DNA of 64,000 bases from CALANV01 sp036381615 (GCA_036381615.1 DASVCL010000027.1:134671-198670), one strand, 5' to 3'. Positions 17,175-25,875 are shown, counted from the first letter of the stretch. The notes: generated by a model from the sequence alone, not told the origin. Numbers and translations are program-made.

Positions 17175-17389
17175 CGGCGCTGAAATCGTGTGAGAAGCCT
17201 GAGGCGCACCGGCATCGTTCGATCGCGTCGGGCACGTCTTCAAGGCTTCCGCAACATCGACGGCTTCCCCTTCGCGGTCATTTTCCACGGCACGAAGGTC
17301 ATGCGCGACATACGCCGCGCTAAGGACGCCGGGTCGGGTGTGATATCCTCGATGCCGGTTCGGTGGAGCCGCAACGCCCCGCATCCGTC

Positions 17390-18088
17390 ATGAAGCTCAG
17401 ATTGGCCGTTGCCGTCGGCGTGATCCTGACCCTGATCGTCGGGCTCATCGTCTACCTGAATGCCCGATATCCGGGTTCGCTCGGCGATCGGAACAGTCAG
17501 ATCGACCTCGTCTCGCGGTTGACGATTCTCTCGCTCGTCGTTGCCAGCCTGATCGTCGCGCTCCGGTCGGCGCGGCTTGGCGCCGTCGTCCGCGCGTTCC
17601 TCGTCTGGATCGGATTGGGCCTCGCGCTCGTGGTCGGCTACAGCTATCGGGAAGAGATCGCGCCGGCGATCAGCCGCGTCAGCGGCGCCTTGTTTCCCGC
17701 GGAGCCGCGCGCGATTGCGCCCGGCACGGTCGCGTTGCGCGCGAGCAGCAGGCGGCATTTTCGCGTCGTGGCCGAGGTAAACGGCCAGCGCGTGCAGTTT
17801 CTCGTCGACACGGGCGCGAGCGACGTGGCGCTCACCAGGAGCGACGCGCGGCGCATCGGCATTGACCCGGACCGTCTGACGTACAATTTGCCGTATCGCA
17901 CGGCGAACGGAACCAGCTTCGGTGCCGCCGTGCGGATCGACCGGATCGCAATCGGCGACATCGTCGTCGAGGACGTCGCCGGCCATGTCGCGGCGGGCGA
18001 GCTTGGCCAGTCACTGCTCGGGATGAGCTTCCTCGGTCGGCTCTCCGGTTTCGAGGTTCGCGGCGACGAGATGATCTTGCGACAATAG
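17390..18088 (+). CDS. Membrane-anchored retropepsin-like aspartic protease (clan AA, TIGR02281 type)
   Basis: 232 residues: three hydrophobic segments (about 4-23, 43-59 and 67-85) and then a retropepsin-like domain with FLVDTGASDVALT (catalytic Asp about 140) and LLGMSFLGRLSGFEV near the end, as in TIGR02281-family proteins. The single DTGA motif means it should work as a dimer. The membrane-embedded N-terminus places the protease domain in the periplasm. The ATG at 17390 is used; a GTG at 17363 would add nine residues. Its substrates are unknown. Confidence 0.85.
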   Translation: MKLRLAVAVGVILTLIVGLIVYLNARYPGSLGDRNSQIDLVSRLTILSLVVASLIVALRSARLGAVVRAFLVWIGLGLALVVGYSYREEIAPAISRVSGALFPAEPRAIAPGTVALRASSRRHFRVVAEVNGQRVQFLVDTGASDVALTRSDARRIGIDPDRLTYNLPYRTANGTSFGAAVRIDRIAIGDIVVEDVAGHVAAGELGQSLLGMSFLGRLSGFEVRGDEMILRQ

Positions 18089-18130
18089 CGTGGGTGGCGC
18101 GAACCGGCGCTTACGGAAAAGGGTCGGACG

Positions 18131-18898
18131 TCACGACCATCCGCCGTCGACCACATAATGCTGCGCTGTGCAGGCGCTCGCCTCCTCGGAGGCGAGGAAG
18201 ACCGTGAAACGCGCGATCTCCTCCGGCATCAGGCGCCGCTTGAGACATTGTCCCGCCATCAGCTCGCGCTCCGCCTCCGGCGTGAGCCACTTCTCGATCT
18301 GCCGCTCGGTCATGATCCAACCCGGCGCGATCGCGTTGACGCGGATATTATGCGGCCCATAGGCCCGGGCGAGCGAGCGGGTGAGGCCGAGGACGGCCGA
18401 CTTGCAGGCCGTGTAGATCGGAAGCTTCGGCTCCTTCATCATCCAGGAGATGGAGCCGAAGTTGATGATCACGCCCGCATTCTTCCGCACCATGTCGGGG
18501 AGGACCGCCTGGGCCGCGAAGAACTGATGCCGCAGGTTCACCGCGACCCGCCCGTCGAAATACTCGGGCGTCATCTCCTCGATCGTATGGCGGTCGTCCT
18601 CGGCGGCGTTGTTGATGAGGGTGTCGATCGGCCCCAGCATGCGGCGGATTCCGTCGACCGCCTGCCGCAGCGCCTCGATATCGGTAAGGTCGGCGCGCAC
18701 GAAGCGGACCTCGGCTCCGTCCTGCGCTAGCTCCTCGACGAGGCGCATCGACGGCTCCTCGGCGATGTCGATGAAGCCGACGCGCGATTTTTGCCGGGCG
18801 AAGGCGCGGGTGATCGCCGCGCCGATTCCGGAGCCGCCGCCCGTCACGATCACGACTTTGCCCTCGAGATCAGGGTAGATGGCGCCTCGATACGTCAT
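18131..18898 (-). CDS. Short-chain dehydrogenase/reductase
   Basis: A 255-residue classical SDR. The cofactor motif is TGGGSGIG (about 19-26), the structural motif NNAA (about 97-100), and the catalytic set is Ser about 149, Tyr about 162 and Lys about 166 (YTACK). An acidic residue after beta-2 (FIDIAE) favours NAD(H). The sequence resembles sugar (galactose/rhamnose-type) dehydrogenases, but the substrate cannot be fixed. The ATG at 18898 starts 11 residues before the Rossmann strand; the longer frame to 18961 adds an unlikely Arg/Pro segment. Confidence 0.88.
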   Translation of the reverse strand: MTYRGAIYPDLEGKVVIVTGGGSGIGAAITRAFARQKSRVGFIDIAEEPSMRLVEELAQDGAEVRFVRADLTDIEALRQAVDGIRRMLGPIDTLINNAAEDDRHTIEEMTPEYFDGRVAVNLRHQFFAAQAVLPDMVRKNAGVIINFGSISWMMKEPKLPIYTACKSAVLGLTRSLARAYGPHNIRVNAIAPGWIMTERQIEKWLTPEAERELMAGQCLKRRLMPEEIARFTVFLASEEASACTAQHYVVDGGWS

Positions 18899-19055
18899 GA
18901 CAGGTCCATGATACCTCAAATGGGCGTCGGGACGCGTGCGATCCGCCGGTGCGGTGCACACGCGGTCGCATCACCCGATGCGCCTGACCGGACTCTCCGC
19001 GGATGTCCAAGGCGACGTCAACACCCGCCGCGAAGAGCATGCGCCCCTACGGCTG

Positions 19056-19793
19056 CTAACGCGGCGAGGCGCATGACAGCATCGGCCCGAGCTGGTCGAT
19101 GCGCACCGCGATGGTCCGTGCCCGTTCCGCGATGAAATGGGAGGGGCGCACCGGCGACCATTCGCGCGGCTTGGGCAGCACCGCCGCGAGCAGCGCCGCC
19201 TCGCGCTCCGACAGCGATGCCGCCGACTTGCGGAAATGCGCGCGGGCGGCCGCCTCGATCCCGTACACGCCGTCGCCCCACTCGGCGATGTTCAGATACA
19301 CCTCCATGATCCGGCGCTTGCTCCACAGCAGCTCGATCAGCACGGTCAGGTACGCCTCGATGCCCTTGCGCACGAAGCTCCGCCCCGGCCAGAGAAACAG
19401 GTTCTTCGCCGTCTGCATCGAGATCGTGCTGGCCCCGCGCGTACGCCGCCCGGCGACATAGTCGTCGACCGCATCGCGCATCGAAGCCCAGTCGAAGCCC
19501 GCGTGTTCGCAGAAAAGATTGTCTTCCGCGGCAATGACCGCACGCGGCACGTGCGCCGAGACGCGTTCGAGCGGGATCCAGTCCTTATCGAGCCCGGCGC
19601 CTTCGACATAGCGGATCACCATGAGCGGCGTGATCGGCGGCGGCACGAAACCATACAGCGCGATGACGAGCGCCGGACCGACGAGGAGGACGGCGGCCGC
19701 CCGCACGAGCCAGCGGCGAATTCTCGATTTCGCCTTCACGATCGATATGACGGCCGTGCAATGACGGTCCGGCGGCCGTCGCGGCGCGAACAA
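19056..19793 (-). CDS. mtgA: Monofunctional peptidoglycan glycosyltransferase
   Basis: A 245-residue GT51 enzyme: an N-terminal membrane anchor (LVRAAAVLLVGPALVIALYGF), then VPRAVIAAEDNLFCEHAGFDW (catalytic Glu of the EDxxFxxH-like motif), GASTISMQTAKNLFLW, RKGIEAYLTVLIELLWSKRRIMEVYLNIAEWG and GIEAAARAHF. These are the five GT51 motifs without a transpeptidase domain, so it polymerises lipid II into glycan. A GTG at 19739 just before the basic stretch is an alternative start. It sits between two dehydrogenase genes, with which it shares no obvious function. Confidence 0.94.
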   Translation of the reverse strand: MFAPRRPPDRHCTAVISIVKAKSRIRRWLVRAAAVLLVGPALVIALYGFVPPPITPLMVIRYVEGAGLDKDWIPLERVSAHVPRAVIAAEDNLFCEHAGFDWASMRDAVDDYVAGRRTRGASTISMQTAKNLFLWPGRSFVRKGIEAYLTVLIELLWSKRRIMEVYLNIAEWGDGVYGIEAAARAHFRKSAASLSEREAALLAAVLPKPREWSPVRPSHFIAERARTIAVRIDQLGPMLSCASPR

Positions 19794-19853
19794 TCGTCGC
19801 CCTGACCGCCGGTGATACAGGTTGCGGGCGGCATCGCCGGACCGGCGCCCGGA

Positions 19854-20609
19854 TCACCCGCCGAGGAGCTGGCCGCCATCGACCACGATCGTCTGGCCGG
19901 TGATCCACGCCGCAAGCGGCGAGGCGAGGAACATGACGACGTTGGCGACTTCCTCCGGCCGACCGAACCGGCCGAACGGAATGCCGGTGAGGACGCGATT
20001 GTAGAGGGTCGGATTCTCCTCCTTGCGCTGCGCCCAGATGCCGCCCGGAAACTCGATCGAGCCGGGCGCGACGCAGTTCACGCGGATGCGCTTGCGGGCC
20101 AGTGCTGCGGCCTGCGTCATCGTGTACTGAATGAGCGCTGCCTTCACCGCGCCGTAGGGCGGCGTGCGCACCGATGGGCGCAGGCCGGCGATCGACGAGA
20201 TATTGATGATCGAACCCGCGTCGGACTTCTCGATGAAGGGCAGTGCCGCGCGCGACGCACGCACGGTGCCGAGCAGATCGACCGCTACGCTCGCCTCCCA
20301 GCCGGCCTCGTCGTCGGTGCTGCCGAAGCCCGACGCGTTGTTCACCAGGATGTCGATCCCGCCGAGCGCATCCGCCGCCGCCTCGACGTAGCGCGCCACC
20401 GCCTTGCCGTCGTTCAGGTCGCAGACCGCCGCGTGCACAGTCCCGCCGTGCTCGGCAATCGCGGCGCGCGTCGCTGCGAGCGCATCCGCGCCGCGGGCGC
20501 AGATCGAAACGCCGGCCCCCGCTGCGGCAAATCCCAACGCGATCGCCCGGCCGATTCCGCGGCTGCCGCCAGCGACGACCACGCGCCTGCCCCGAAAGTC
20601 GAACTGCAT
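19854..20609 (-). CDS. Short-chain dehydrogenase/reductase (FabG-like)
   Basis: 251 residues with AGGSRGIG (about 13-20), VNNAS (about 89-93), Ser about 138-139, and Tyr 152/Lys 156 (YGAVK). The AR after beta-2 (CARG) suggests NADP(H). It ends with GQTIVVDGGQ, standard for FabG-like SDRs. ATG 20609 is preceded by GAGGGGAAG; the open frame extends upstream without an RBS. The specific substrate is unknown. Confidence 0.88.
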   Translation of the reverse strand: MQFDFRGRRVVVAGGSRGIGRAIALGFAAAGAGVSICARGADALAATRAAIAEHGGTVHAAVCDLNDGKAVARYVEAAADALGGIDILVNNASGFGSTDDEAGWEASVAVDLLGTVRASRAALPFIEKSDAGSIINISSIAGLRPSVRTPPYGAVKAALIQYTMTQAAALARKRIRVNCVAPGSIEFPGGIWAQRKEENPTLYNRVLTGIPFGRFGRPEEVANVVMFLASPLAAWITGQTIVVDGGQLLGG

Positions 20610-20655
20610 CCCGCTTCCCCTCCGATCCTGGGCTGTCGAGTGATATTCTTTCCGC

Positions 20656-20716
20656 GCCGGTCGGAACCGGAACACGCCGTTCGGAACGGCGCGGCCTCCG
20701 ACCGGCAGGTTTTTTT
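20656..20716 (+). terminator. Strong plus-strand intrinsic terminator, orphan (sRNA 3' end or leader attenuator)
   Basis: An outer 10-bp perfect stem (20656-20665 with 20697-20706) encloses a second 6-bp stem (20675-20680 with 20686-20691, pentaloop), and seven T residues follow at 20710-20716. It points along the plus strand, yet the gene to its left (19854-20609) is on the minus strand. It therefore ends either a short plus-strand RNA or the leader of the glycolipid-binding-like gene at 20852. Confidence 0.65.
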
Positions 20717-20851
20717 AGCGGAGTCGCCGGGCCGTTGCACGGCTTCGATATCGAGCGGATGCGGTTGAGCGCCGCGGCGCAACGACGGTATCAGGTTCGA
20801 CCAAGGCGACCCGCAGGACACGCGAGCAGCGGATTCGTTCAGGGGACGGCA

Positions 20852-21418
20852 ATGCATCGTGACGTCGTGTGGGAATGGATCCGGTATCCCGGGCTCGAGC
20901 ATCTGTCGCTCGACATCGGTGGTGATGGAATCACGGCCGACGGCGTGATCGTCGCCGATTTCGGTGCCAGGCCGATCCGGGTTCATTACGCCGTGCGGTG
21001 CGACGGGGCATGGCGCGTGCGTCGCGCCGCGGTGACGGCTGATGACGGCGGCACCCGGCGCAGTGCCGAGCTTGCACGCGATGCCGGCGGCAACTGGACG
21101 GTGAACGGCGCGAGGCGGCCTGATCTCGACGGCTGCACCGATATCGACATCATGGCCACGCCGTTCACGAACACGCTGCCCATCCGCAACCTGGGCCTTG
21201 CGCCCGACGAGCGGCGGCAGATCCGGGTCGTGTACGTCAAGTTGCCCGAACTGACGTTGAGCGCCGCCGACCAGGAATACACGCGGCTCGACTCCGCCGA
21301 GCCGCCGCGGCGTTTTCGCTATCGCGGCCTCGATACCGGCTTCGTCGCCGATCTCACGGTCGATGCGGACGGCCTGGTCGTCGACTATCCCGGTATCTGG
21401 CGCCGACGCGGCGGTTGA
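20852..21418 (+). CDS. Putative glycolipid-binding domain protein (Glycolipid_bind/DUF1089 type)
   Basis: 188 residues without a signal peptide. The features match the small bacterial Glycolipid_bind family: an N-terminal WEWIRYPGLEHLSL, a central DGCTDIDIMATPFTNTLPIRNL, the Arg/Tyr-rich VVYVKLPEL and the closing FRYRGLDTGFVADLTVDADGLVVDYPGIWRR. The fold is a beta-sheet-rich, LolA/LppX-like half-barrel. The biological role is unestablished. The ATG at 20852 follows AGGGGA. A plus-strand terminator lies 135 bp upstream (20656-20716). Confidence 0.82.
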   Translation: MHRDVVWEWIRYPGLEHLSLDIGGDGITADGVIVADFGARPIRVHYAVRCDGAWRVRRAAVTADDGGTRRSAELARDAGGNWTVNGARRPDLDGCTDIDIMATPFTNTLPIRNLGLAPDERRQIRVVYVKLPELTLSAADQEYTRLDSAEPPRRFRYRGLDTGFVADLTVDADGLVVDYPGIWRRRGG

Positions 21419-21457
21419 ACGATCCGGCCCTTGGATTTCCGTCTCAATGTTTCCTTA

Positions 21458-21994
21458 ATGAAACATGTGTCTCTTTGGCGGCCGCATATCCCATCGCAAT
21501 CCGTGCGCAACGGACATAATCACGTGGACAACGCCGGCTCCGATCCCGCGACTCTTCCCGTTCCTGCGGATCACCCGATGCATGCGCTCGCCGCGTATCT
21601 GGGACGGCTGCAGGCCGGCCGAAATTTTCCGCGACCGCGTGATTTCGACATCCTTGCCTGCCGCGCCTACGCCGGATGGATTCATCTGCTGGACGTGATA
21701 AACGACCCCGAGCGGGATTACGTATTCGTCATCCACGCCAGCCGCATCGCCGATCTTACCGGGCACGATCATCAGGGCCGGCGCGTCAGCGCGATCGCCG
21801 ATGCGGCGCGGCGCGACCATCTGCGCGAAGTCCTCGACCGCGTCCTCGCCAACCGCATGCCGGAGTTCACGCGCGACTGCACCCGTGGCGCAACCCGGTT
21901 CGGCACGTCGCGGGCATTCGACCGTCTGGTCTGGCCAATGTCCACCGACGGAAGCGACATCGACCGTCTGCTGGTCTGCATTCGGCCGATCTGA
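21458..21994 (+). CDS. PAS-domain protein (PAS_5 type)
   Basis: About 178 residues, one PAS-like domain and no output domain. RPRDFDILACRAYAGWIHLLDV and DPERDYVFVIHASRIADLTGHDHQGRRVSAI resemble the PAS_5 family of alphaproteobacteria, in which a single PAS unit precedes or stands alone. The start is uncertain: ATG 21458 is listed but has a poor RBS, and the conserved part begins near residue 30. It is convergent with the transporter-like gene that follows. Confidence 0.65.
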   Translation: MKHVSLWRPHIPSQSVRNGHNHVDNAGSDPATLPVPADHPMHALAAYLGRLQAGRNFPRPRDFDILACRAYAGWIHLLDVINDPERDYVFVIHASRIADLTGHDHQGRRVSAIADAARRDHLREVLDRVLANRMPEFTRDCTRGATRFGTSRAFDRLVWPMSTDGSDIDRLLVCIRPI

Positions 21995-22008
21995 CCCGGA
22001 CGCGCCGA

Positions 22009-22992
22009 TCAGGTCGATTTGACTTTTGCCGCCTCGGGGAACAGTCCGGCGAACAGCCGTGCCGGCATGGCGGCGACGAGGCGCGAGATCACGAGCATGA
22101 CGAGGATAGCAAAGATCACGCGACCGAGCGTGATCGCGACGAAGTCGGCGCCGAGCGCGGCGAACAGCAGCGTATCCTCGATGATGCTGTGGCACAGACA
22201 CAGGAACAGCAGCGACAGAACAATGTCGCGCGGCGGCAGCTTGCCGGATCGTGCCTCCTGGATGATGAGGGCGCCGCCATAGGCCAGCCCCAGCAGCGCC
22301 CCGATGATGACGACGGGCCCGGCCTGCGGCCCGATTCCGAGATACCGGAGGAGCGGCGCAAGGGCACGGCTCAAAAACGCCGTGACGCCGAGCCTGTCGA
22401 ACACGGCCATGAGCGCGACGATGCCGATGATGATCCAGAGGATCCAGAACAGCCCCTCGGCCGTGTCGATCGCCCAGCCGATCCAGCCGTCCTCGGTCCC
22501 TGTCAACAAATCGGTGGTCACAGGCTCCTGGCCCAGACCGGATATCCGATAGAACGCATGGAGCAGTCCGGCGAAGAAAAACCCGCCGACGAGCCGGAAC
22601 AGCGTCGTGAATACGAATCCGGCGCCGGCCTTCTGTGTGATCCGCTGCTCGATCGGCAGCGCATGGGCGACCAGCACGAAGCTGCTCGCCACGGTCATCT
22701 GCGCCACGGAAAGGCTCAGATCGCCCAGCCCCGATAGCGCCCCGATCGCGCCGCCGATGCCAATCAGGGCTCCCGCCGCCAGTACGACGCTCGCCTCGGC
22801 GGGAAGGCCGAGCAGCGCCATCACCGGCTCGAATGCCGCAGCGATCCATGCTACCGCGCCGAGCACTGTGGCGATCTTCACGCCGATCGTCATCGGCACG
22901 AGAATGACCATCAGATCCCAGTAAAGCTGCAGCGAGCGTCGGAGGACCTTTTCCGCCTCCCGCAGGAGCGGAGTCATGGCTCGGGCGTTCAT
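22009..22992 (-). CDS. Nucleoside-recognition (Gate) domain membrane protein
   Basis: A 327-residue polytopic membrane protein with about eight helices. Two homologous halves of Gate/nucleoside-recognition type are seen (VPMTIGVKIATVLGAV... and GALLGLAYGGALIIQEARSG..., with small-residue-rich helices and LCLCHSIIEDTLLFAALGAD). The family is related to spore-maturation proteins SpmA/B and YjiH; some members move small organic ions. No substrate is evident. It begins MNARAM at 22992 and no operon partner is adjacent. Confidence 0.75.
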   Translation of the reverse strand: MNARAMTPLLREAEKVLRRSLQLYWDLMVILVPMTIGVKIATVLGAVAWIAAAFEPVMALLGLPAEASVVLAAGALIGIGGAIGALSGLGDLSLSVAQMTVASSFVLVAHALPIEQRITQKAGAGFVFTTLFRLVGGFFFAGLLHAFYRISGLGQEPVTTDLLTGTEDGWIGWAIDTAEGLFWILWIIIGIVALMAVFDRLGVTAFLSRALAPLLRYLGIGPQAGPVVIIGALLGLAYGGALIIQEARSGKLPPRDIVLSLLFLCLCHSIIEDTLLFAALGADFVAITLGRVIFAILVMLVISRLVAAMPARLFAGLFPEAAKVKST

Positions 22993-23284
22993 TGTCGCGG
23001 TTTCGGTCGTCGGAACCGGCGTGGCCGACCTGCCGCGCCGGAGTCAGCTGGGTTCGGGAGTCCTATTTATACTCTTTACACTCATTCATTAAGCGAAGCT
23101 TGCACGGGTTCTCAAGCCCGGGTTTCGGCGCGCGGGTCGACGGCGCTGCCCGCCGGACGATCGTCGATTCCCGCAAGTTGATTTCCGCAGTTCGTCGAAG
23201 CGCCGATCGAGACGTCGGCCGTCGCGGACGTCCGATGACCTCATGTCCAGTCCGCATGTCCGCATCCGCCGTCGATCGGACGAC

Positions 23285-23312
23285 AAAAAGGGCCGGCAGA
23301 TCGCCGGCCCTT
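23285..23312 (-). terminator. Intrinsic terminator of the Gly-rich protein gene
   Basis: A 10-bp perfect stem (23288-23297 with 23303-23312) and a 5-nt loop; read on the minus strand it is followed by a T-run (A-run at 23285-23289 on the plus strand). It begins 25 nt after the Gly-rich gene stop. The 290 bp to its left (22993-23284) hold no gene I can support. Confidence 0.85.
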
Positions 23313-23336
23313 CGTGACGTGACGGTGCGGCGAGGT

Positions 23337-23789
23337 CTAGCGGCCGCTGCCGCCGCCTGTGCCACCGCCTGTTCCGCCACCTGACCCACCCATGCCGCCT
23401 GTGCCGCCACCTCTGCCGCCGCCCATGCCGCCGCCGGTGGTGCCGCTGTCAGAACCGCCCGTGGAGCCGGAGCCGGGCCGGGTGGATCCGGTTCCGCCCG
23501 TGCTGCCGCTGCCGGGCATGTTGTCGTTCCTCCCGCCGCCCGTGATCGAGCCGCCGGGGCTGCCGGACTTCGGTTCGGTCCGCGTGTCGCCGCTACCCGA
23601 CCCGGAGCCGCGGCCCATCCGGTCGCGATTCATGTCGCGATTCATCGGGCCGGTGCGCTCGCCCGGTCCAAGCGTCCGCTCACCGGGCGTCGAGCCGGTT
23701 CCCCCGGCACCCGGACTCGTGGTTTGCGCCCAGGCCGTGGCGCCGAGAAGAAGAAGCGCAACGGCTGTCGAAGCAAGAAGTCTGTTCAT
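23337..23789 (-). CDS. Secreted Gly/Ser-rich low-complexity protein
   Basis: 150 residues: a clear signal peptide (MNRLLASTAVALLLLGATAWAQ), then a segment with repeated GPGERT/MNRDMNRDR, then an almost pure Gly/Ser/Thr/Met tail (GGGMGGGRGGG and similar). There are no cysteines after the signal and no catalytic motif. Likely an exported, disordered envelope or matrix protein. AGGAGA lies 5 nt before the ATG, an EcfG-like promoter sits 32 nt upstream, and a strong terminator follows, so this is a clean single-gene unit. The composition suggests stress or desiccation protection, which is inference only. Confidence 0.75.
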   Translation of the reverse strand: MNRLLASTAVALLLLGATAWAQTTSPGAGGTGSTPGERTLGPGERTGPMNRDMNRDRMGRGSGSGSGDTRTEPKSGSPGGSITGGGRNDNMPGSGSTGGTGSTRPGSGSTGGSDSGTTGGGMGGGRGGGTGGMGGSGGGTGGGTGGGSGR

Positions 23790-23820
23790 GAAGTCTCCTG
23801 AGTTTGGGTATGGGTGAACC

Positions 23821-23845
23821 AACGGCGCGCCATGCGCCGCGTTCC
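23821..23845 (-). promoter_or_regulatory. EcfG-like promoter of the Gly-rich gene
   Basis: Minus strand GGAAC (23845-23841), 16-nt spacer, CGTT (23824-23821). This predicts a leader of about 25 nt before the ATG at 23789, with AGGAGA inside it. Confidence 0.65.
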
Positions 23846-23968
23846 GGTTCGCGCGCGTTTCGTCGAGACTGCTTCGCCGAGACTTGGGGAAACGAATGTC
23901 GTCCGCGCCGACATTCGGGCGCAGCGGTATGGCAGGCGATCAGCAGCAGCGTGGCATACGCCCGCGGC

Positions 23969-24820
23969 TTATCTTGAATCTCTTGAATCGACTTCTTCCG
24001 ACAGCACACGAAGGGCCGCTTCGGCCAGCCGTGCGTGGCCGAACGTGGTCGGGTGCATGTCGTCCCAGAACACGTACTCGCTGCACGCGTCCGTCGCGCC
24101 GTCGCGATAAGGACACGGCACCGTCACGTTCCGGAATCCGAAGCGACCCGGATCCTCGACGGCCTGTTCGAGAAGCTTGAAAACGTCCAGACGATGGATA
24201 TGAACCGACCGCGTCCCTTCCACGTGCCGTAACACCTGCTCAAGCTGCGCATTGAACTTGAGCGTCAGGCTGCGGGCCTCGCGGACCCAGTCGGGACCAA
24301 AGGCGCGCGCCTCGGGCGTACGGCCGATATCGGGCAGGTTCGGAACGAGAAACCGGCGCGCGCCCGCTGCCGCAAGATCCTCAAGAGCGGCTTGGACATG
24401 ATGCAGCGCATGGTCGATCACCGCCGCCCGATCGGCAGCATGCACCGCGGCGCGAAGATCGTTGGCGCCGGCATAGACGATGACGAGCGTGCGGGCATCG
24501 AGCCTGTTCGCCGCCGGCAAAGCCAGGAAATGTGCGACCTGTGCGCGAAGGCTAAACTCATGGCCGTGCGTCCTTGCGCCGCCGACCGCGAAGTTCGTGC
24601 CGCCGTCGCGGGCCGGCCGCACGGCCGCGCCGATCCCGTCGGCAAGATACTCGACCCACACCAGACCGTTCGAAAACCGTCCGGCATTTCCCGTGTCGGA
24701 AAGACTGTCACCGAAGACGACGAGCCGGTCGTAAGGAAACATCGCCGCGCCGGCCGGCACGCCGACGATCGACGCGCAGAGGGTTGCGATGGCGGCAAGT
24801 GTCGCGCGCCGGAAATTCAT
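23969..24820 (-). CDS. Secreted SGNH/GDSL-family lipase/esterase
   Basis: 283 residues with a signal peptide (LAAIATLCASIVGVPAGAA). Block I is VVFGDSLSDTGNAGRF (nucleophile Ser about 39), block II is the Gly of FAVGGARTHG, block III is YAGANDL, and block V has WDDMHPTTFGH with catalytic Asp and His. Internal landmarks place it in the plant-like/phospholipase-like GDSL group (LVWVEYLADGIG, FRNVTVPCPY, CSEYVFWDDMHPT). It probably hydrolyses ester bonds in the periplasm or outside the cell. A match to the EcfG promoter lies only 13 nt before the ATG, so the leader would be very short. Confidence 0.9.
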   Translation of the reverse strand: MNFRRATLAAIATLCASIVGVPAGAAMFPYDRLVVFGDSLSDTGNAGRFSNGLVWVEYLADGIGAAVRPARDGGTNFAVGGARTHGHEFSLRAQVAHFLALPAANRLDARTLVIVYAGANDLRAAVHAADRAAVIDHALHHVQAALEDLAAAGARRFLVPNLPDIGRTPEARAFGPDWVREARSLTLKFNAQLEQVLRHVEGTRSVHIHRLDVFKLLEQAVEDPGRFGFRNVTVPCPYRDGATDACSEYVFWDDMHPTTFGHARLAEAALRVLSEEVDSRDSR

Positions 24821-24833
24821 GGTCCGTTACTTC

Positions 24834-24858
24834 AACGGGTGCAGGATGCGTGCGTTCC
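24834..24858 (-). promoter_or_regulatory. EcfG-like promoter of the SGNH hydrolase gene
   Basis: Minus strand GGAAC (24858-24854), 16-nt spacer, CGTT (24837-24834). The distance to the ATG at 24820 leaves a leader of only about 7 nt, shorter than at the other sites; translation would be nearly leaderless. Confidence 0.5.
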
Positions 24859-24905
24859 GGACATACCGGGTGCGAAGAAGGCGGGACGGTGGCACGCGGG
24901 CGGTC

Positions 24906-25346
24906 TCACTTCGGGATGATCGTGATGCCGCCGCTCACCTCGAGAACCGCGAACTTGATCTGATCCATGCGCTCCAGGCCCTGAAGCCGCCGCGCCGCTT
25001 CCAGGATCTCCTCCTCGCGGACGCGGGCCCGGTCCATGAGTTCCTTGAGCGGACGTCCGTTTTCCACCAGCACCGTCGGCACGCCTTCGATGAGCCGGTT
25101 GACGCGCGCCGACCGCTGCTTCCAGACCGATATGCCGACATCGAGCGCAAGCAGCGTGACGACGACGATGATCGCGTTCGTGATGGAGAAGTCCTCGCCG
25201 AGCAGCGCCTGCTGCGTCGCCTCGCCGATGATCAGCAGCAGGATGAAATCGAATGCCGTCAGCTCGGCGAGCGATCGCCGGCCGGCGATCCGGAACAGGA
25301 GCAGCAGGACGATGTAGATGACGGCGGCGCGCAGGACGGCGTCCAT
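24906..25346 (-). CDS. DUF421/YetF-type membrane protein
   Basis: 146 residues: two or three N-terminal helices (AVIYIVLLLLFRIAGRRSLAELTAFDFILLLIIGEATQQALLG, NAIIVVVTLLALDVGISVW), then a small cytoplasmic alpha/beta domain with VPTVLVENGRPL, RVREEEILEAARRLQG and KFAVLEVSGGITIIPK, all typical of YetF-family DUF421. In sporeformers relatives help spore resistance; in proteobacteria the role is unknown. GAGGTAAGG precedes the ATG and overlaps the stop region of the upstream gene, so the pair is co-transcribed from the promoter at 25915-25939. Confidence 0.85.
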   Translation of the reverse strand: MDAVLRAAVIYIVLLLLFRIAGRRSLAELTAFDFILLLIIGEATQQALLGEDFSITNAIIVVVTLLALDVGISVWKQRSARVNRLIEGVPTVLVENGRPLKELMDRARVREEEILEAARRLQGLERMDQIKFAVLEVSGGITIIPK

Positions 25347-25356
25347 CGACCTTACC

Positions 25357-25875
25357 TCACGGATAGACCCAGTGCCTGGTCTCGAGCGCCGGCGCGCCCT
25401 GAAGCCCCACCCGACCCGCGGCCGGCCCCGGTCGGCTGAACCTGATCTGAAACACGAACCGAAGCTCGCCCGGACCGCCGACCGCGTCGAAGGCGATGAC
25501 CGCGCCGTCGGGGCTGGCACCCGCACTCGCGGCGGGCGGCAGCAGCGTCCGGAGCTCCACTGCGCGTACGTAGTCTCCGCCCAGTACGATATTCACACGG
25601 TCCCCGGCGACGAGGCGCCGGTCGACGTGGACGATCAGTTCCGATGGGGCGAAGCCGCGCACGAATCGCTCGTATTCGACCCAGAAGCCTGCGGCCGGCG
25701 ATCCCGCCGTGGTCGTGCTGAACGCCCCGGCGCCGAAGAACCCCAGCGCCGCCGCCGCCAGCAGGATCGCGCACACGGCCCAGCCGATGCGCTGCACCCG
25801 CCATGACCGTTTCTGAAAGGCCAAGTCGGCATCGACATGGAGATCGCGACGGCCCTGCTCTGCGTTGCCGGGCAT
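25357..25875 (-). CDS. One-pass membrane protein upstream of DUF421 gene
   Basis: 172 residues: a hydrophilic N-terminus, one hydrophobic helix (WAVCAILLAAAALGFFGAGAF, about 33-53), then a periplasmic beta-rich domain (FAPSELIVHVDRRLV, RVNIVLGGDYVRAVELRTLLP, GELRFVFQIRFSRPGPA). I recognise no named family, but genes of this shape are often coupled to yetF-type genes. It is the first gene of a two-gene unit with DUF421 (10-bp gap), expected to act with it at the membrane. Confidence 0.65.
   Translation of the reverse strand: MPGNAEQGRRDLHVDADLAFQKRSWRVQRIGWAVCAILLAAAALGFFGAGAFSTTTAGSPAAGFWVEYERFVRGFAPSELIVHVDRRLVAGDRVNIVLGGDYVRAVELRTLLPPAASAGASPDGAVIAFDAVGGPGELRFVFQIRFSRPGPAAGRVGLQGAPALETRHWVYP

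Noticed and set aside
18131..20609. mtgA and two flanking short-chain dehydrogenases as a functional cluster
   Set aside because: They share a strand but have normal gaps, no coupling, and unrelated functions; adjacency alone is not evidence.
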